A program made the position numbers and the translations under genes. DNA of 64,000 nucleotides from Coix lacryma-jobi var. lacryma-jobi. Lineage: Eukaryota; Streptophyta; Magnoliopsida; Poales; Poaceae. Below are positions 21,425-32,349 of the stretch, piece after piece. Under the pieces are notes generated by a model. That model did not search any database. It was not told the origin of the DNA and was given only the letters and a program-made list of their open reading frames with translations. Every line of letters starts with the position of its first letter. The stretch's first letter is position 1. The DNA lies in the NCBI GenBank assembly GCA_009763385.1, contig CM019825.1:19149499-19213498 (forward strand). Reading direction: 5' to 3'.

Positions 21425-23600
21425 GATGTTGATGTAGGTTCCAATGGTGAGATGAAGGCCTTCAGGGTGTTTGAGTAAGCAAAATGACATCTCAACTCAA
21501 ACTATCAACCTATGTTGTCAATATTACCCTATATGGTTGACCCGAAGACTGTGTGATGATTGATTTCATTTTTACTTATCTCCACCATTGTTGATAAGTG
21601 CCTAAAACTTAGTAATCAAATGAATTAATTTAACCTTATGACATTTGCCATTCAATGCTCTTAATGGCTCTCTAGCAGAGCATTATCTTTGATGAAGTGC
21701 AGGGAAGTGAAATAAACTAGAGCCAAAAGGAAATCTCAGAAGTGGCTGTTTACTGGTTCTGATTTGCAAATACCGGACTTGTCCGGTATCTGGGATATTT
21801 ACTCTGACAGAACCAGTGACTCAGTTCAAAGATTTGGACAAAGTCTTTTCATACCGGACTTGTCTCGTATGCCTACCGGACATGTCCGGTATGGCCAGGA
21901 AAAAGCACAGCGTCCTGATTTCAGAAGGATTTCTAAATCCTAGTGAACTAGTCCTATGCTCTAACAAAAGACCTGCGCAATTGATCAATAATTGTGTGTT
22001 TGTAAGCTTTGCTTAAACTAATTCAATTCTTAGCAAAGTTATGTGTCTAGGTCAAGGTAGAAAAGCATTCCCATATTCTTAAAAGGAAAAGTAAAGTGCT
22101 CTCACAAGTAATCCAAAATGACTTGAGCACTTAGCAAGGGAAGCTTAGTTTCGACCTTGAACCACTGTAATCTAACAATTTCCTCTAAGTGATGTGATAG
22201 TTCCTTGAATAGAAAGAGTAGATCACTTTAACAAAGGCATGATCACTTGACAAGTCAAGTCAACACGAAGATGATTATGCCATGGTTACTCTTAGTGGAA
22301 CATATGTGAGCTCAAGGCCAAGGTATGTATTTACATACATGCTATATAAGTGCATATAGGATTCATAATGCTAGAATGTGCTTTCGGGGGGTTGAGCAAG
22401 ACAATTTGAAATTCTAACTCAACCTATCAACCTATTTTCATCATACTTGCTTATGTGGTTGACCCGTTGGTAATCTATGTTATCTTATCTTTTGCTTCAT
22501 CTTCACCATGACATAGAGTGCCTAAACTTGCTACCTATCCTTGCCTACATGAGATTTGAGCTTAATTCTACTTGTGTTATGCTTATTGTCTTAACTTAGA
22601 TCTCACATGTCGTTGTGTCTCAAGTGATTTGTGCTTAGAATTTACTCTCTTATCATATATGGAAAATTACTTTGTGTTGGCTGAAGTTGAACTTTGACTC
22701 TCACATTCTTAATGGAATGAAAGTTCTTGGAAAGGAATTCAAATACTTGAAGCACCAATTGAGGGGGAGCTCAATTTCAACTTTGTGCCTTTTATGAGCT
22801 GATAAGGTTTATCTAGCATATGTTGTAGTTCATCTTGATCAAATTGACTTCTCGGTGAGGACATGACTATTTGGCAAGAAAGGTCAACAAAATCATCATC
22901 ATGTCATGATTATGCTAGGTGGAACTTGTGGGCACAAGGCAAAGGTATGTTTTTAATATGTGCATTGAAAGTGCATAATAGGCCCATAATATGCTAGTGT
23001 GTGCACTTGTGTGTGATAGGATAGATATTTTTCAAATCCCTTCTAGCATGAGTAGCAAGTGTGCTTTGTGAAAATATTTGACTCTTGGTCTTTGTGACCT
23101 ACCCATGTCACTTGTAATTATTATTCTACTTGATTGTTTGATTGACTAATTGCAAGTGGCATGGCTCTCTCTCTCTCTCAAGTCCTATATCTCTAAAGTA
23201 AATTATATTCTTTGATAATCCTCTAGTCAAATTGAATCATGGACATAAGGTTTCTCTTTAATCTTAAGTGACTTGAAAATCATGGATTATCTTAGAGAAA
23301 AGAAAACTTGAGATTTGGACACAAGTACTCTTTGTGAAATCATGTGGAAGGAAGAAAATAAAATATAATGGAATGTATGTTCGAGGAAAGGAAGGGGTTT
23401 GGAAGAAAGAGAAGCTAATCTGGAGCTGTTGGACATAGTCTGCTGATATCGGACTTGTCCGGTATAATATCGGACATGTCCGGTGAGCAGAGAAGCTTCT
23501 GGACAAAACCCGCCAATACCGGACTTGTCCGGTATCCATACCGGACAAGTCCGGTATGGGCGGGGACATAAGGGCAGCGTACCCCTTCGGGCTCTCTCTC
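21425..23600 (+). other. internal non-coding region of the copia element with a diverged direct duplication
   Basis: No pol domain is readable. Two diverged direct repeats can be followed: 'caactcaaactatcaacctatgttg...tggttgacccg' (about 21493-21545) recurs as 'ctaactcaacctatcaacc...tggttgacccg' (about 22414-22467). 'gatgattatgccatggttac...gtggaacatatgtgagctcaaggccaaggtatg' (about 22270-22327) recurs at about 22897-22950. This is where pol should be. Palindromic units occur at about 21771, 21850, 21873, 23448, 23465, 23515 and 23537. Confidence 0.6.
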
Positions 23601-24199
23601 TCCCTCACTTCTATTCTCTCCCAACCGACCAAGCAAGGTGTCTTCTCCTCAAATGGCGACCTAGGAACCCCACCTTGAAAAGTAAGAGAGGGAGAAGGTT
23701 TTGGAGAAGGAGTTGGAGAAGGATTCCATCAAAAGCAAGTGCCCGGTGTTGAATTTGAAGTTTTCCCTCGTTTCCTCTCATCTCAAGGTATTTCAAATCC
23801 CGGACTTGTCCGATCTATCCATCACTATATCATTCACAAATTCCTTCGGTCAAGATGTTGGATTCATGGTCTAGAAGCAATGTATTAAATTTGAGATGGA
23901 TTGGATTTGGATTGGGGATGAATCGAGAAACCCTAGGTGAGGGATGCTGTGAACGTCCATACCGGACATGTCCGATTTTTCCCAGCAGAACAGAAATCTT
24001 TCTGTTTTTCTTGATTCAGGCTCTCTATAGTTGATGATAGGGGTATTATTAGATGTCTATAATTGTGTCGTAAACCTAGTGATCGGTTTGATCTAGGTGC
24101 TTGCAATCCATGAGGCATTTAATCGTATCTCTATTAATTCAACTACTTTTGACAAATCCTATGAATATGCTTCTGAGACATCTTTGTGGATTGTTTGGT

Positions 24200-26014
24200 C
24201 ACAGGGCAGCAGCTATGAGTGACAGAGTTGAACCTCGAACCAAGACGAGACATGATCCAGCAAGGGAAAGGCAGAAGAAGAGGAGGCAAGATTCTCACTC
24301 GGCTTGTCAGTTGGAGGCAGCAGCAGTGGCAGTGGGGAGGTAGTGGTCGTGGCTCCACTAGACCTCCGAGGGGAGGTGCTTCTAGAGCTCCTTATCAGTT
24401 TGCAGCTCATGATGACATAGAGGAAGAAGAGATTGAAGAAGAAGAAGAGGAGAGAGGAAGAAGAAGAAGAGGAAGAGGAAGAAGATGCACCTCAGCAGCA
24501 GCAGTAGGAGGGTTTGCACTTGGGGCTCTTGCGATACGCCCTGCCGCCCTGATTCCTGCTTGGGTGGCTCGTGTGGACTATCGAGAGTCCGGTGGTACAC
24601 AGAAGGCCAGGAGAGAGCGGAGGAGAGACCCAGGGGACAGGAGAGGAACATCTATGACTACAGGTTTCACACCTTGTTTCACATTGACTATTATGAGAAG
24701 GTGCTTCTGACCAGAAACCCTGTGATCATTAGAGCTCAGTACGTTGATTGGCAGCATGCTAGAGATCATCACCGTCCTTCAATTGAGCATGCTATTGCTA
24801 TTTGCCAGCAGACAGGCCTCTACCGTATTCTGGAGTTTCAGCATGATTGGTGTGATGAGGTGATAGCCCAGTTCTATGCCACCCTATATGTTGAGGAGTC
24901 TGACGAGATTGATGAGAAGCACATGAACTGGATGACTGAGGGTGTCTGGTACTCTGTGTCTTACAGGGAGTTTGCAGGGTATTTGGCTTTGACGAGGAGG
25001 ATCTTCAGAGAGCTTGTATTCACGATGAGGTTGTGCTTCCTCCAGAGCAGCTTGGGTACATGTACCCACCACCTCTACCTGTTGGGCAGTTGTAGGGAAG
25101 GTGAGAGGCATTCACCCTACCTATGGTTATCTCAACAGGATGCTCAGGGCCACTATTGATTGCAAGTCAGGAGACAGAGGGACACTTGCAGATTACACGA
25201 GGAACCTCCTGCACAGGTTAGCACCAGGAGCACAACCTTTCAGTATCTTTGATTTCATCTGGTATGAGATCAAGAGAGTGGGAGAGAGGCCACTCAAGGG
25301 ATGTGGATTCGCTCCTTATATTCAACATATGATTGAGCGGCAGATTGGTGCCACTTTCACCTATGACCACTCACACAGGCCCTTGAGGTTCCAGGCAGAT
25401 CTTCCGGAGTCACCTATACCGCCTCCGGCTCCAGGGGCAGTTCCAGCAGCAGTAGAGCCACAGCCAGAGGACCCAGTTGCAGGAGCAGCGAGAGGAGCAG
25501 CTGGAGCAGGCTCGCCACAGCCACACACTCGCCCACACTCCACCTCTCAGGGACGTGGCAGACAGCGCTCTCTCTTGCGCAAGGTTCTTAGCAGTATTCT
25601 CGGCGTGTGCAAGGATGTCAATGTGATCAAGGCTCAGCAGCACCGTGAGAGGCAGGCTAGGAGAGAGGACTCGAGGACGCTGAAGATGCTTCACGAGCAC
25701 TACAGGTTTCAGGCCCCGAGGTCCCCACCGTCAGATGACGAGACTGAGCAACCTGAGACGTTTGAGCAGCACAGCAGCAGCGGTATGAGAGGGAGTTTGA
25801 CGACCTTTCAGTGCGTCAGAGACAGGGAGCAGAGACAGAGCAGCAGAGTCAGAGGCAGGGAGTAGAGGCTGAGCAGCAGCCCCACGACACTCTTCCTTCA
25901 GCTCCCAGGTTCTCCACAGACCCCCTACTTCATCCTAGCTCAGCTGAGGAGTTTGCTTCAGACGTGTGGGACAGCTTCCTTGGTGGTACCTACGACTACC
26001 TTGACCCAGGATAG
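24200..26014 (+). pseudogene. second ORF region of the copia element, unassigned plant-retroelement protein (frame-broken)
   Basis: The readable chain starts with basic, Gly/Arg/Glu-rich sequence (24214-24490). It then has a globular segment (24640-25000) with YRFHTLFHIDYYEKVLLTRN, WCDEVIAQFYATLYVEE and HMNWMTEGVWYSVSYREFAG. This continues after a frame change at about 25060-25100 (GIHPTYGYLNRMLRATI, PFSIFDFIWYEIKRVGERPL), then a Pro/Ala/Gln-rich tail that ends at 26014 after another shift. The 'FYATLY....HWMTEG..Y.V.Y..FA' pattern recalls the ATHILA-ORF1/plant transposon protein families. I cannot name a function. It is not RT, integrase or RNase H. It may replace pol in this non-autonomous family. 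Confidence 0.6.
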
Positions 26015-26538
26015 AGCTCTCGGCAGCCTGGGGACGACGACGAGTGACAGCTTCGCCTGCAACCCTCTTTATGTCATCTGTGAGCTTCACGTTTACCTTT
26101 TTGGAGATAGATGACAAAGGGGGAGAGATAGTTGATTAGAGTTTCCAGACTTCATGATTATCAGTTATGTATCTTGTATCTGTTTCCAGACTTCATGATT
26201 ATCAGTTATGTATCTTGTATCTGGAGTTTTGTAATGCAGGTGGTTTAGTTATCAAAGTTTGAGCTTTATTGTAATATCATGAGCTATGTATGAGTTCTTT
26301 TGTGTATTGGTGGCAGAGACATCTTTGTGATGAGACATGATCCTTATCTTGTAATATAATCTATCTTAGTGGTTGTGGACTTGAGAAATCTTTGTGTGAG
26401 TGCTATGTGTGTGATATGAGTAGTAATTTATTCTTCATAACATGTTTACTTACTAAATCATTGAACCCATAAGCTTAATTGTTTATCCTTTGGTAAAATT
26501 TAATCAAGGTTGTCATCAATCACCAAAAAGAGGGAGTT
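26015..26538 (+). other. 3' internal region of the copia element with polypurine tract
   Basis: There is a short direct duplication of 'tttccagacttcatgattatcagttatgtatcttgtatctg' at about 26141-26222. The purine-rich AAAAAGAGGGAG at 26525-26536, adjacent to the right LTR, is the likely plus-strand primer. 'gacaaagggggagag' at 26113-26127 may be a second purine tract. Confidence 0.7.
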
Positions 26539-28971
26539 TGAAAGTGCATGTTGCACTAAGTGTGATTTTGGATGATTTGATGACAATGTTGATTAAAGAT
26601 CTAATATGTTTGCTAAGTGTGACACAGAGAGAAATGATTATCTCGCTATGTACTTGAAATATAATGCAAAGCCAAAATGATGGATTGTTGTGTGAAGATC
26701 ATGTCACAAGCACAAAACAACAATGAGAATGATATTGATATAAAGGGTTATCGTATTGTGGGATAATCATAGTTCATTTATGATTGCTAAGAAAGGATTC
26801 AAAATGAAGCATGGTTGGATGGCTTGAAATGGTGAAGACAGCAAGGAAAGAGTCTTGAGGCACTAAGCAAGGGTGAAGGGCAAGCGACGGCTTGGCGGCT
26901 GAAGAACCTAGCTAGAGTGTGAAGAAGAAAGTACTTGCATTTAGTCGAAGGATCAATCAAGCTTGAAGATCGCATCTAGTGGAGAATCAACATTCCTAGC
27001 AACAATATTGATTGGAGTGACTTGGCACATTTGGAACTTCATTATATCACTTGCATGGAGTCAAGTCACATGTTCAAGATGGCTATGCTCGAGGAATATC
27101 TACTTCTAAACATGACAACCATTCCTCTCATTATGGAAAATGAAGTCAAGCGGCTTTGGTTCAAATGGGGATCAACTCAAGAGGTTTAAAATTCGTATTT
27201 CAATTATCTTGAGTAAATAGGAAAACCGTACTATTAAGAGGGATGCAACATATAGTAGATGATTCTTCATAAGTGCTCAAACCAACCTAAGTGAGACATG
27301 AGAGAGCTAGAGCTAACTTTCGGCTATTTGCTGCACTGTCTGTCCATACCGGACATGTCCGGTATGAGCCCACAGCAATGCGGCCATCCTTCTGGCCTAG
27401 TGATGAACCTGGTGAAGGGAGTCCATACCGGACATGTCGTCCGGTATTTGCGGAGTTCTGTCTCGCAGCCTATGCTTGGGCGGTACTACCGACCCTTGCG
27501 TCAGTACTACCGGTAGGTACTACCGGAGTTATAGCGGTACTACCGGTAGGCATAATTTGGCCCAACACAGAGAGGTTGCAAAACCCCCTCTTAACTATCG
27601 GTACTACCGACCTGGTGGTCGGTACTACCGAGATCCTTTTAGGGGTTTGAAAAGATGGTTGGTTAAGGATATTTCTCACGCAGTGAAGTCATACCGGACA
27701 CATACCGGACATGTCCGGTATTTGCGGATTGGTGGCTAACAGTACCTTTGTGATGGGCGGTACTACCGCCCCTTGGGTCGGTACTACCGACCGGTACTAC
27801 CGAAGTTATAGCGGTACTACCGGTAGGCCAAAATTGGTCCAACTCAGAGAGGTTGCGAAAACCCTTTGGTAACTAGGCGGTACTACCGACCTTATGGTCG
27901 GTACTACCGGGCTCATTCGGGAAGTTTGAAAGTTGGCCTGTTCAGTGTGTTTCTCTCGTAGCAAAGTCATACCGAACATGTCCGGTATGCATACCGGACA
28001 TGTCTGGTATGAGCTGACTCAACCAACGGCTAGAAAACGGCTAGTTTCGAATGTGGGCTTATAAATACCCCCAAGCCTCCACCTTTGGAGGCTGCTGATT
28101 CTACTGGTTCCCACGCTCATTCTAAGCCTTTCAAACACTTCCCAACCCTCTCTTAGTGAGTGATTGTCCTCTAATTGCCAAATCCATTGTGGGTTGAGAG
28201 AGATTCAAAATTAGAGAGCAAGCCACCTCTTGAGCACTTGTGCAAATCGTCGATCTTGTTGTGCGCATTCGTTACTCTTGGACTCTACGGTCCTAGACGG
28301 TTAGGCGTCGCCGTTGAGCACCCAAGAGATTTGTGGGAGTGCCTCGGAAAGTTTGTGAAGGTTCGATCTCTCCTCAAAAGAGATCAACTCGTGGAAGGAG
28401 CATTGCGGGTGGGTGAAATAGACCGCGGCTAGAGTGACCCGTGGTGTCCTCTAGAGCCCACCTTTGTGGTAGCTCGCAGTCGGCTCAACGGAGAGTAGGA
28501 CCCGAGGGGGTGCCGAACTTCGGTGAAACAAATTCCGTGTCATTCTTTTTGCTTTACTTTCGGCTATGTGTATTCTTCGTTGTGCTAGTTGTTTTGCATG
28601 CAATCAGTTATATATAACATCATACATAGTGATTGCAGGTTGTGTGAGAAATTGGAGAAGAAAAGGAGCAGTCCTGCACAACCCGTGCATACCGGACTTG
28701 TCCGGTATTGATACCGGACATGTCCGGTATTTACTGATTGCGCCCAAATTGTTAATCCTTGAGCTAATCTTTGTGGTGCAGGGTGATAGCCTCTAGGTGT
28801 ATTAAATACAAGTCATATACTTTGTGTTTGTCTCTTAAGGGTTTGTTTTACTCCGATTGGGAGTTTCCAAGTAATTGGAAACTCACATACTAATTGCTTC
28901 CGCATTATAAGTTGTAAATTTTCAGAAAAGCCTATTCACCCCCCCTCTAGGCGACACCTTAGGTCCTTTCA
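26539..28971 (+). repeat. 3' LTR of the copia element (2433 bp)
   Basis: Pairs with 16900-19348. Differences include loss of one palindrome after 27365 (one unit here, two in the other LTR), rearrangement near 27690, and gain of a full unit near 27988. The CGGTACTACCG clusters are kept at about 27479-27620, 27757-27825 and 27878-27910. Confidence 0.95.
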
Positions 28972-29745
28972 CTCACGGTCACGAGCGGGCTTGGACTTCT
29001 TCGAGATTAGTTGGTTACTGGTTCCTGGTTCGGGTCATCTGATGGACTTCAGGTGTGGTTTGTCTGATGGACTTCAGGTGTGGTTACTGGGTGCGACTCC
29101 AAGTGCGGTTGTTTGGTGTGACTCTAAGTGTTGGTTGCTCGGTGTGACTCCGAGTGTGGTTTGCTCGGTGCGACTCCGAGTGTGGTTACTATTTCTGTTG
29201 GAGATTGTGGTTATAACCTAGTAAATAGGTGCATAGGATTAATAGGATATAATAGGATGTGTCGCTTTAGGCGCTTGAGTCAAACAGAGTCAGCCTACCT
29301 TTGTTATTAGCCTCATAAGCATATATTTCCTACACTTGCGGAGTACATTTCGATGTACTCACTCTCTTTGAACCCCCTGCTACCCCACTCAGACGTTGGA
29401 GTCGACGACGCAGAGCAGAAGTACCCAGAAGACGGCGGATACGACCATGACAACTTGTACCCAGAAGACGGTGATCACGACCCAGACGACTTGCACTAGG
29501 ATGGCGCAGCCCCCGGTCGACCTTCCTGTGGAGATGGCGTCCAGTTTCCGCGGAGTCTACATACGTCAGAGTCTGTTGAGAGTCTGTACTTTTCTTTTGG
29601 ACCCGAGGGTCATTTTTGTAATAATGTTCGATATATTAATAAAGCATTGTTTTGATATTTACTATGATGTGGATATATGTATGAAAATTGATCCTGACAT
29701 ACATATATTGTGCTCCAATTTTGTTCTTAAAATTGGGGTGTCACA

Positions 29746-29849
29746 GGCAGGCAGTCCATCTTGTTGGACTGTGATGTGGACAAAATGTGCAGGTGTTGTT
29801 AGATGCTTTGGTTGTGGCCAAGTAGATGAGGCTGCACTGTTATCTTGAT
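29746..29849 (+). pseudogene. viroplasmin-like ORF, 3' part after the solo LTR
   Basis: If the solo LTR and one duplicated copy of the target are ignored, the frame ending at 13898 continues here without a break through a Cys/Trp-rich segment and a short RCFGCGQVDEAALLS tail to a TGA at 29847. This supports the view that one exon was split by the LTR insertion. The flanks are GGCAA (13894-13898) and GGCAG (29746-29750), a 5-bp duplication with one mismatch. Confidence 0.55.
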
Positions 29850-30091
29850 GTAATAATTAATTCGACAAGTTCAACTGCTACTACTTATATGCCACCAGTG
29901 ATGCTTATTAAATTTGGGTGTCATGAACTTGTTTATAAATTTGAGCTAGAAAATTAAATTTGTTGATAAGAATGAGAGATATAATTATGTGATATTTTTA
30001 CTATGCAATTAACAACATTACAACATATTTATATAATGAAAACTATTATAAAAACCCAAAAATACTGCAAATCCAAAACATTGGCGGGAGA

Positions 30092-30268
30092 AAACCCTTC
30101 AGTCCCGGGCGGTGACACGACCCGGGACTAAAGGTCCACCTCTAGTCCCGGGGCGTAAGCCTGCCCGGGACTAAAGGTCCAAACCTTTAGTCTCGGGCTG
30201 TCGTACGCCCCGGGACTAAAGGTCTTTTAGTCCCGGGTGGTGTCACCGCCCGGGACTAAAAGCCTATC
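30092..30268 (+). repeat. subterminal repeat array, GGGACTAAAGG type
   Basis: Four inverted pairs of 'YTTYAGTCCCGGG' and 'CCCGGGACTAAAGG' are spaced 20-40 bp apart, each able to fold as a hairpin. They lie directly upstream of the leader of the Harbinger-type ORF1. No clear CACTA terminus precedes them; the nearest candidate is 'tactgcaaatcc' near 30065. Confidence 0.75.
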
Positions 30269-30412
30269 CATTCATCCACCCGTAGTAGCGCTCCTACCCC
30301 GATCTCTCCACCCGTAGCGCTCTGTCTCTGCCGCCGCCGCTCGCGGTCTCTCCTACCCCCGCCGCCGCAGCTGCCGCCGGTCTCTCTCCGCCTCCGCTTG
30401 CCCTCCACGGCG

Positions 30413-32051
30413 ATGGACGGGTACCACAGCGACGTCAATGAAGACGGCGAGTTCGACGCTGGCTCGTTCCCCAACTCCGCCGCCTCAAACACCAGGGACT
30501 TCATGTCGCAGCCACCGCCGTTTTCCGGCTACGGCTACGGCTTCGGCAACCCTATGGCTTCGGCAACCCCTCCGGCTTCGGCAACAACGCGCCGTCCACT
30601 AGCACTGAACAGCTTCGGCAACCCCTCCGGTTCGGTTCGCTCGACCTCAACGCTGGCGCATCGGGGCCGGGCATGACTGGGTATCACCACACCCTGCAGT
30701 CCCCGGAGGAAGACGACGGAAGCGGCCGAACTCGCAGCCCCCATCCCGTGCGCGGGCCTTCCATTGGCGGCAGGGGTTCCCTTGGCCTCCGAATTCCTCG
30801 CCGCGTCGTAGGAGGCAGTGGAGGAAACGCCCGTGCTAGCTGTGCTGCTGTCCCCGTGCCTCCCCGAGGTCGTCAGGGTGCCCAGGCAGCCGCCACCGAC
30901 GACGTCCCTCGCACTGAAGTGCCGGGTATACACAAAGTTTCTTTGTCCATGAACTGCAAATGTTGTTCGTTCTTTACTTATTGTTCTTTACTTGTTGTGC
31001 TTTGCTTGCTGCATGAATCATTAACTAATGAAATGACATGCAACCTGGTATTGGTTACTTTATTGACTAATAAAATGACATGCAAGACTCAGAGATTCTG
31101 CATAATTTCAGAACATTCTAAGCAGGGCCCGATGGAGTGCGAAAAACACCTGTATCTTTTGTGAGTTGTACATTGAAGAGATGCGCAAGGGCAACTGCCC
31201 AGGGGGTCAAATGAACAGGTGGGGTTGGCAGAACCTGTCGGAGGCTTTCTTCAAAGCCACTGAATTAGTTCACGATAACGTCAACTTTGGCTACAAGTAC
31301 CGTAAGCTGAGGACTCTCTGGAATAGCCTACGAAACCTCCAGAACAAAGAAACGGGATTAGGGCGCAATCCAGATGGCTCCGTCAACGCTACAGATGAAT
31401 GGTGGGAGGAGAACGACGACAAGGTACACCTAAATCGGTTCTGTTTTCATGCTTCAGTGCATGCTTTCGAGAGTTTATAACATGTTGATCTTTTTTGTTT
31501 TCCAGGAGCAGCTGAAAGGTGCAATGCCACCATACATGGATCTTTTGGATATCATGTTCGGGGGCGCAGCTGTCACTGGGGAGACGGCTTATGTTCCTGG
31601 CCGTAAGAATGCACCACTATATGTTAGTACTGATGATGAAGAAGACGTGTGCACCCCTTAGAGCAGTGGTAGCAAGAGGAGCTATAGCAGTCTCAGCAAC
31701 CACAGCACAGCTGGTACTCCAAGCAAGAGGTCCAGGAGTCCAGCAGTCAGGATGAATGAGAACATGAGGAACTTGACCTTAACTTTGGAGAACAGGACTG
31801 CAGTGTTGCAGGAGATGTGGGGTCAGAGGAAGCAGGCTCACAAGGCCAAGAACAATGAAAAACTGGAAATCGTTGACCTAGTTGCAAAGCTGGCTAGAGA
31901 GGCAGGGGTAACAGAGGAAAATTCAGAGCTGTGGGCTGCTGTGGGCAGGATCGCTAAAAATGCAATCGATACAAGATTTTTCCTGCAGTCAGCTCCCAAA
32001 GGAAGGCTGGCCATCATTAGAGACCATGCGAGCTCGAGGGTCATTAACTAG
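30413..32051 (+). pseudogene. PIF/Harbinger ORF1: Myb/SANT-like DNA-binding protein, near-intact but frameshifted
   Basis: Exon a starts at ATG 30413 (MDGYHSDVNEDGEFDAGSF), rich in Gly/Ser/Pro, and loses frame near 30590-30660. Exon b, 31112-31423, has acceptor 'tttcag' and donor 'aag|gtacac' and encodes the Myb/SANT-like trihelix: RARWSAKNTCIFCELYIEEM, then GWQNLSEAFFKAT and YRKLRTLWNSL. Exon c starts at 31506, shifts frame by one near 31660, has an SKRSRSPAVR linker, and ends in a helical C-terminus with a stop at 32049. In Harbinger-type elements this protein binds the ends and helps import the transposase. It sits directly upstream of a Harbinger transposase, as usual for the superfamily. 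Confidence 0.8.
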
Positions 32052-32349
32052 ACCCTTTTATCCATGCATTTGTCGTGCCTTTTGTATCGTGAACTAAGTC
32101 TGTCATGTATATGGCGGTGTTTGAATTATTTATGTGATTTGAATGTTCGAACAAAGTCTGTTATTCACATTAATTGCTGATGTTCATTCGTGGATGAATT
32201 GCGAAGTAATTTGTTTTATGCGGCGGTGTGAATCGTTGATGGTGTTTCTTTCTGGGTATAACTGATCTTTCAGGTACTGCTGCATGGTGTATATAGGCTT
32301 TTGTAAAATGATACTAATTTGTGTTCATTTGCTTTTTTCATGTGTTCAG

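Larger units (their letters stand above)
16900..28971 (+). mobile_element. Ty1/copia non-autonomous LTR retrotransposon, SIRE/Maximus-like, 12.07 kb
   Basis: Complete element: LTRs 16900-19348 and 26539-28971 (TGAAAG...CTTTCA), a perfect 5-bp target duplication CTCAC (16895-16899 and 28972-28976), a primer site matching initiator tRNA-Met just inside the left LTR, and a purine tract just before the right LTR. The interior carries a decayed gag with several CCHC knuckles and a second, unassigned ORF region, but no protease, integrase, RT or RNase H, so it needs pol from a relative. The LTR end 'ttcaccccccctctaggcgacacc' and the knuckle-rich gag fit the SIRE/Maximus (Opie/Ji-like) lineage. It is inserted in the solo LTR. 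Confidence 0.92.
13899..29745 (+). mobile_element. solo LTR of a long-LTR gypsy retrotransposon (about 3.77 kb without the nested element)
   Basis: Starts TGTAACACCCCAGG and ends TTGGGGTGTCACA, an inverted pair (TGTAACACCCCA against TGTGACACCCCA). Outside are GGCAA/GGCAG. After removing the nested copia element and one CTCAC, about 3.77 kb remains, with no primer site, gag or pol, as expected for a solo LTR left by LTR-LTR recombination. Its size and TGTAACACC start resemble LTRs of Del/Tekay-like plant gypsy elements. It contains a CT-rich, GC-rich zone (14270-15600) giving long meaningless frames on both strands, and an AATAAA polyadenylation signal at 29638-29643 in an AT-rich 3' zone. Orientation is inferred from that signal. 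Confidence 0.75.
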
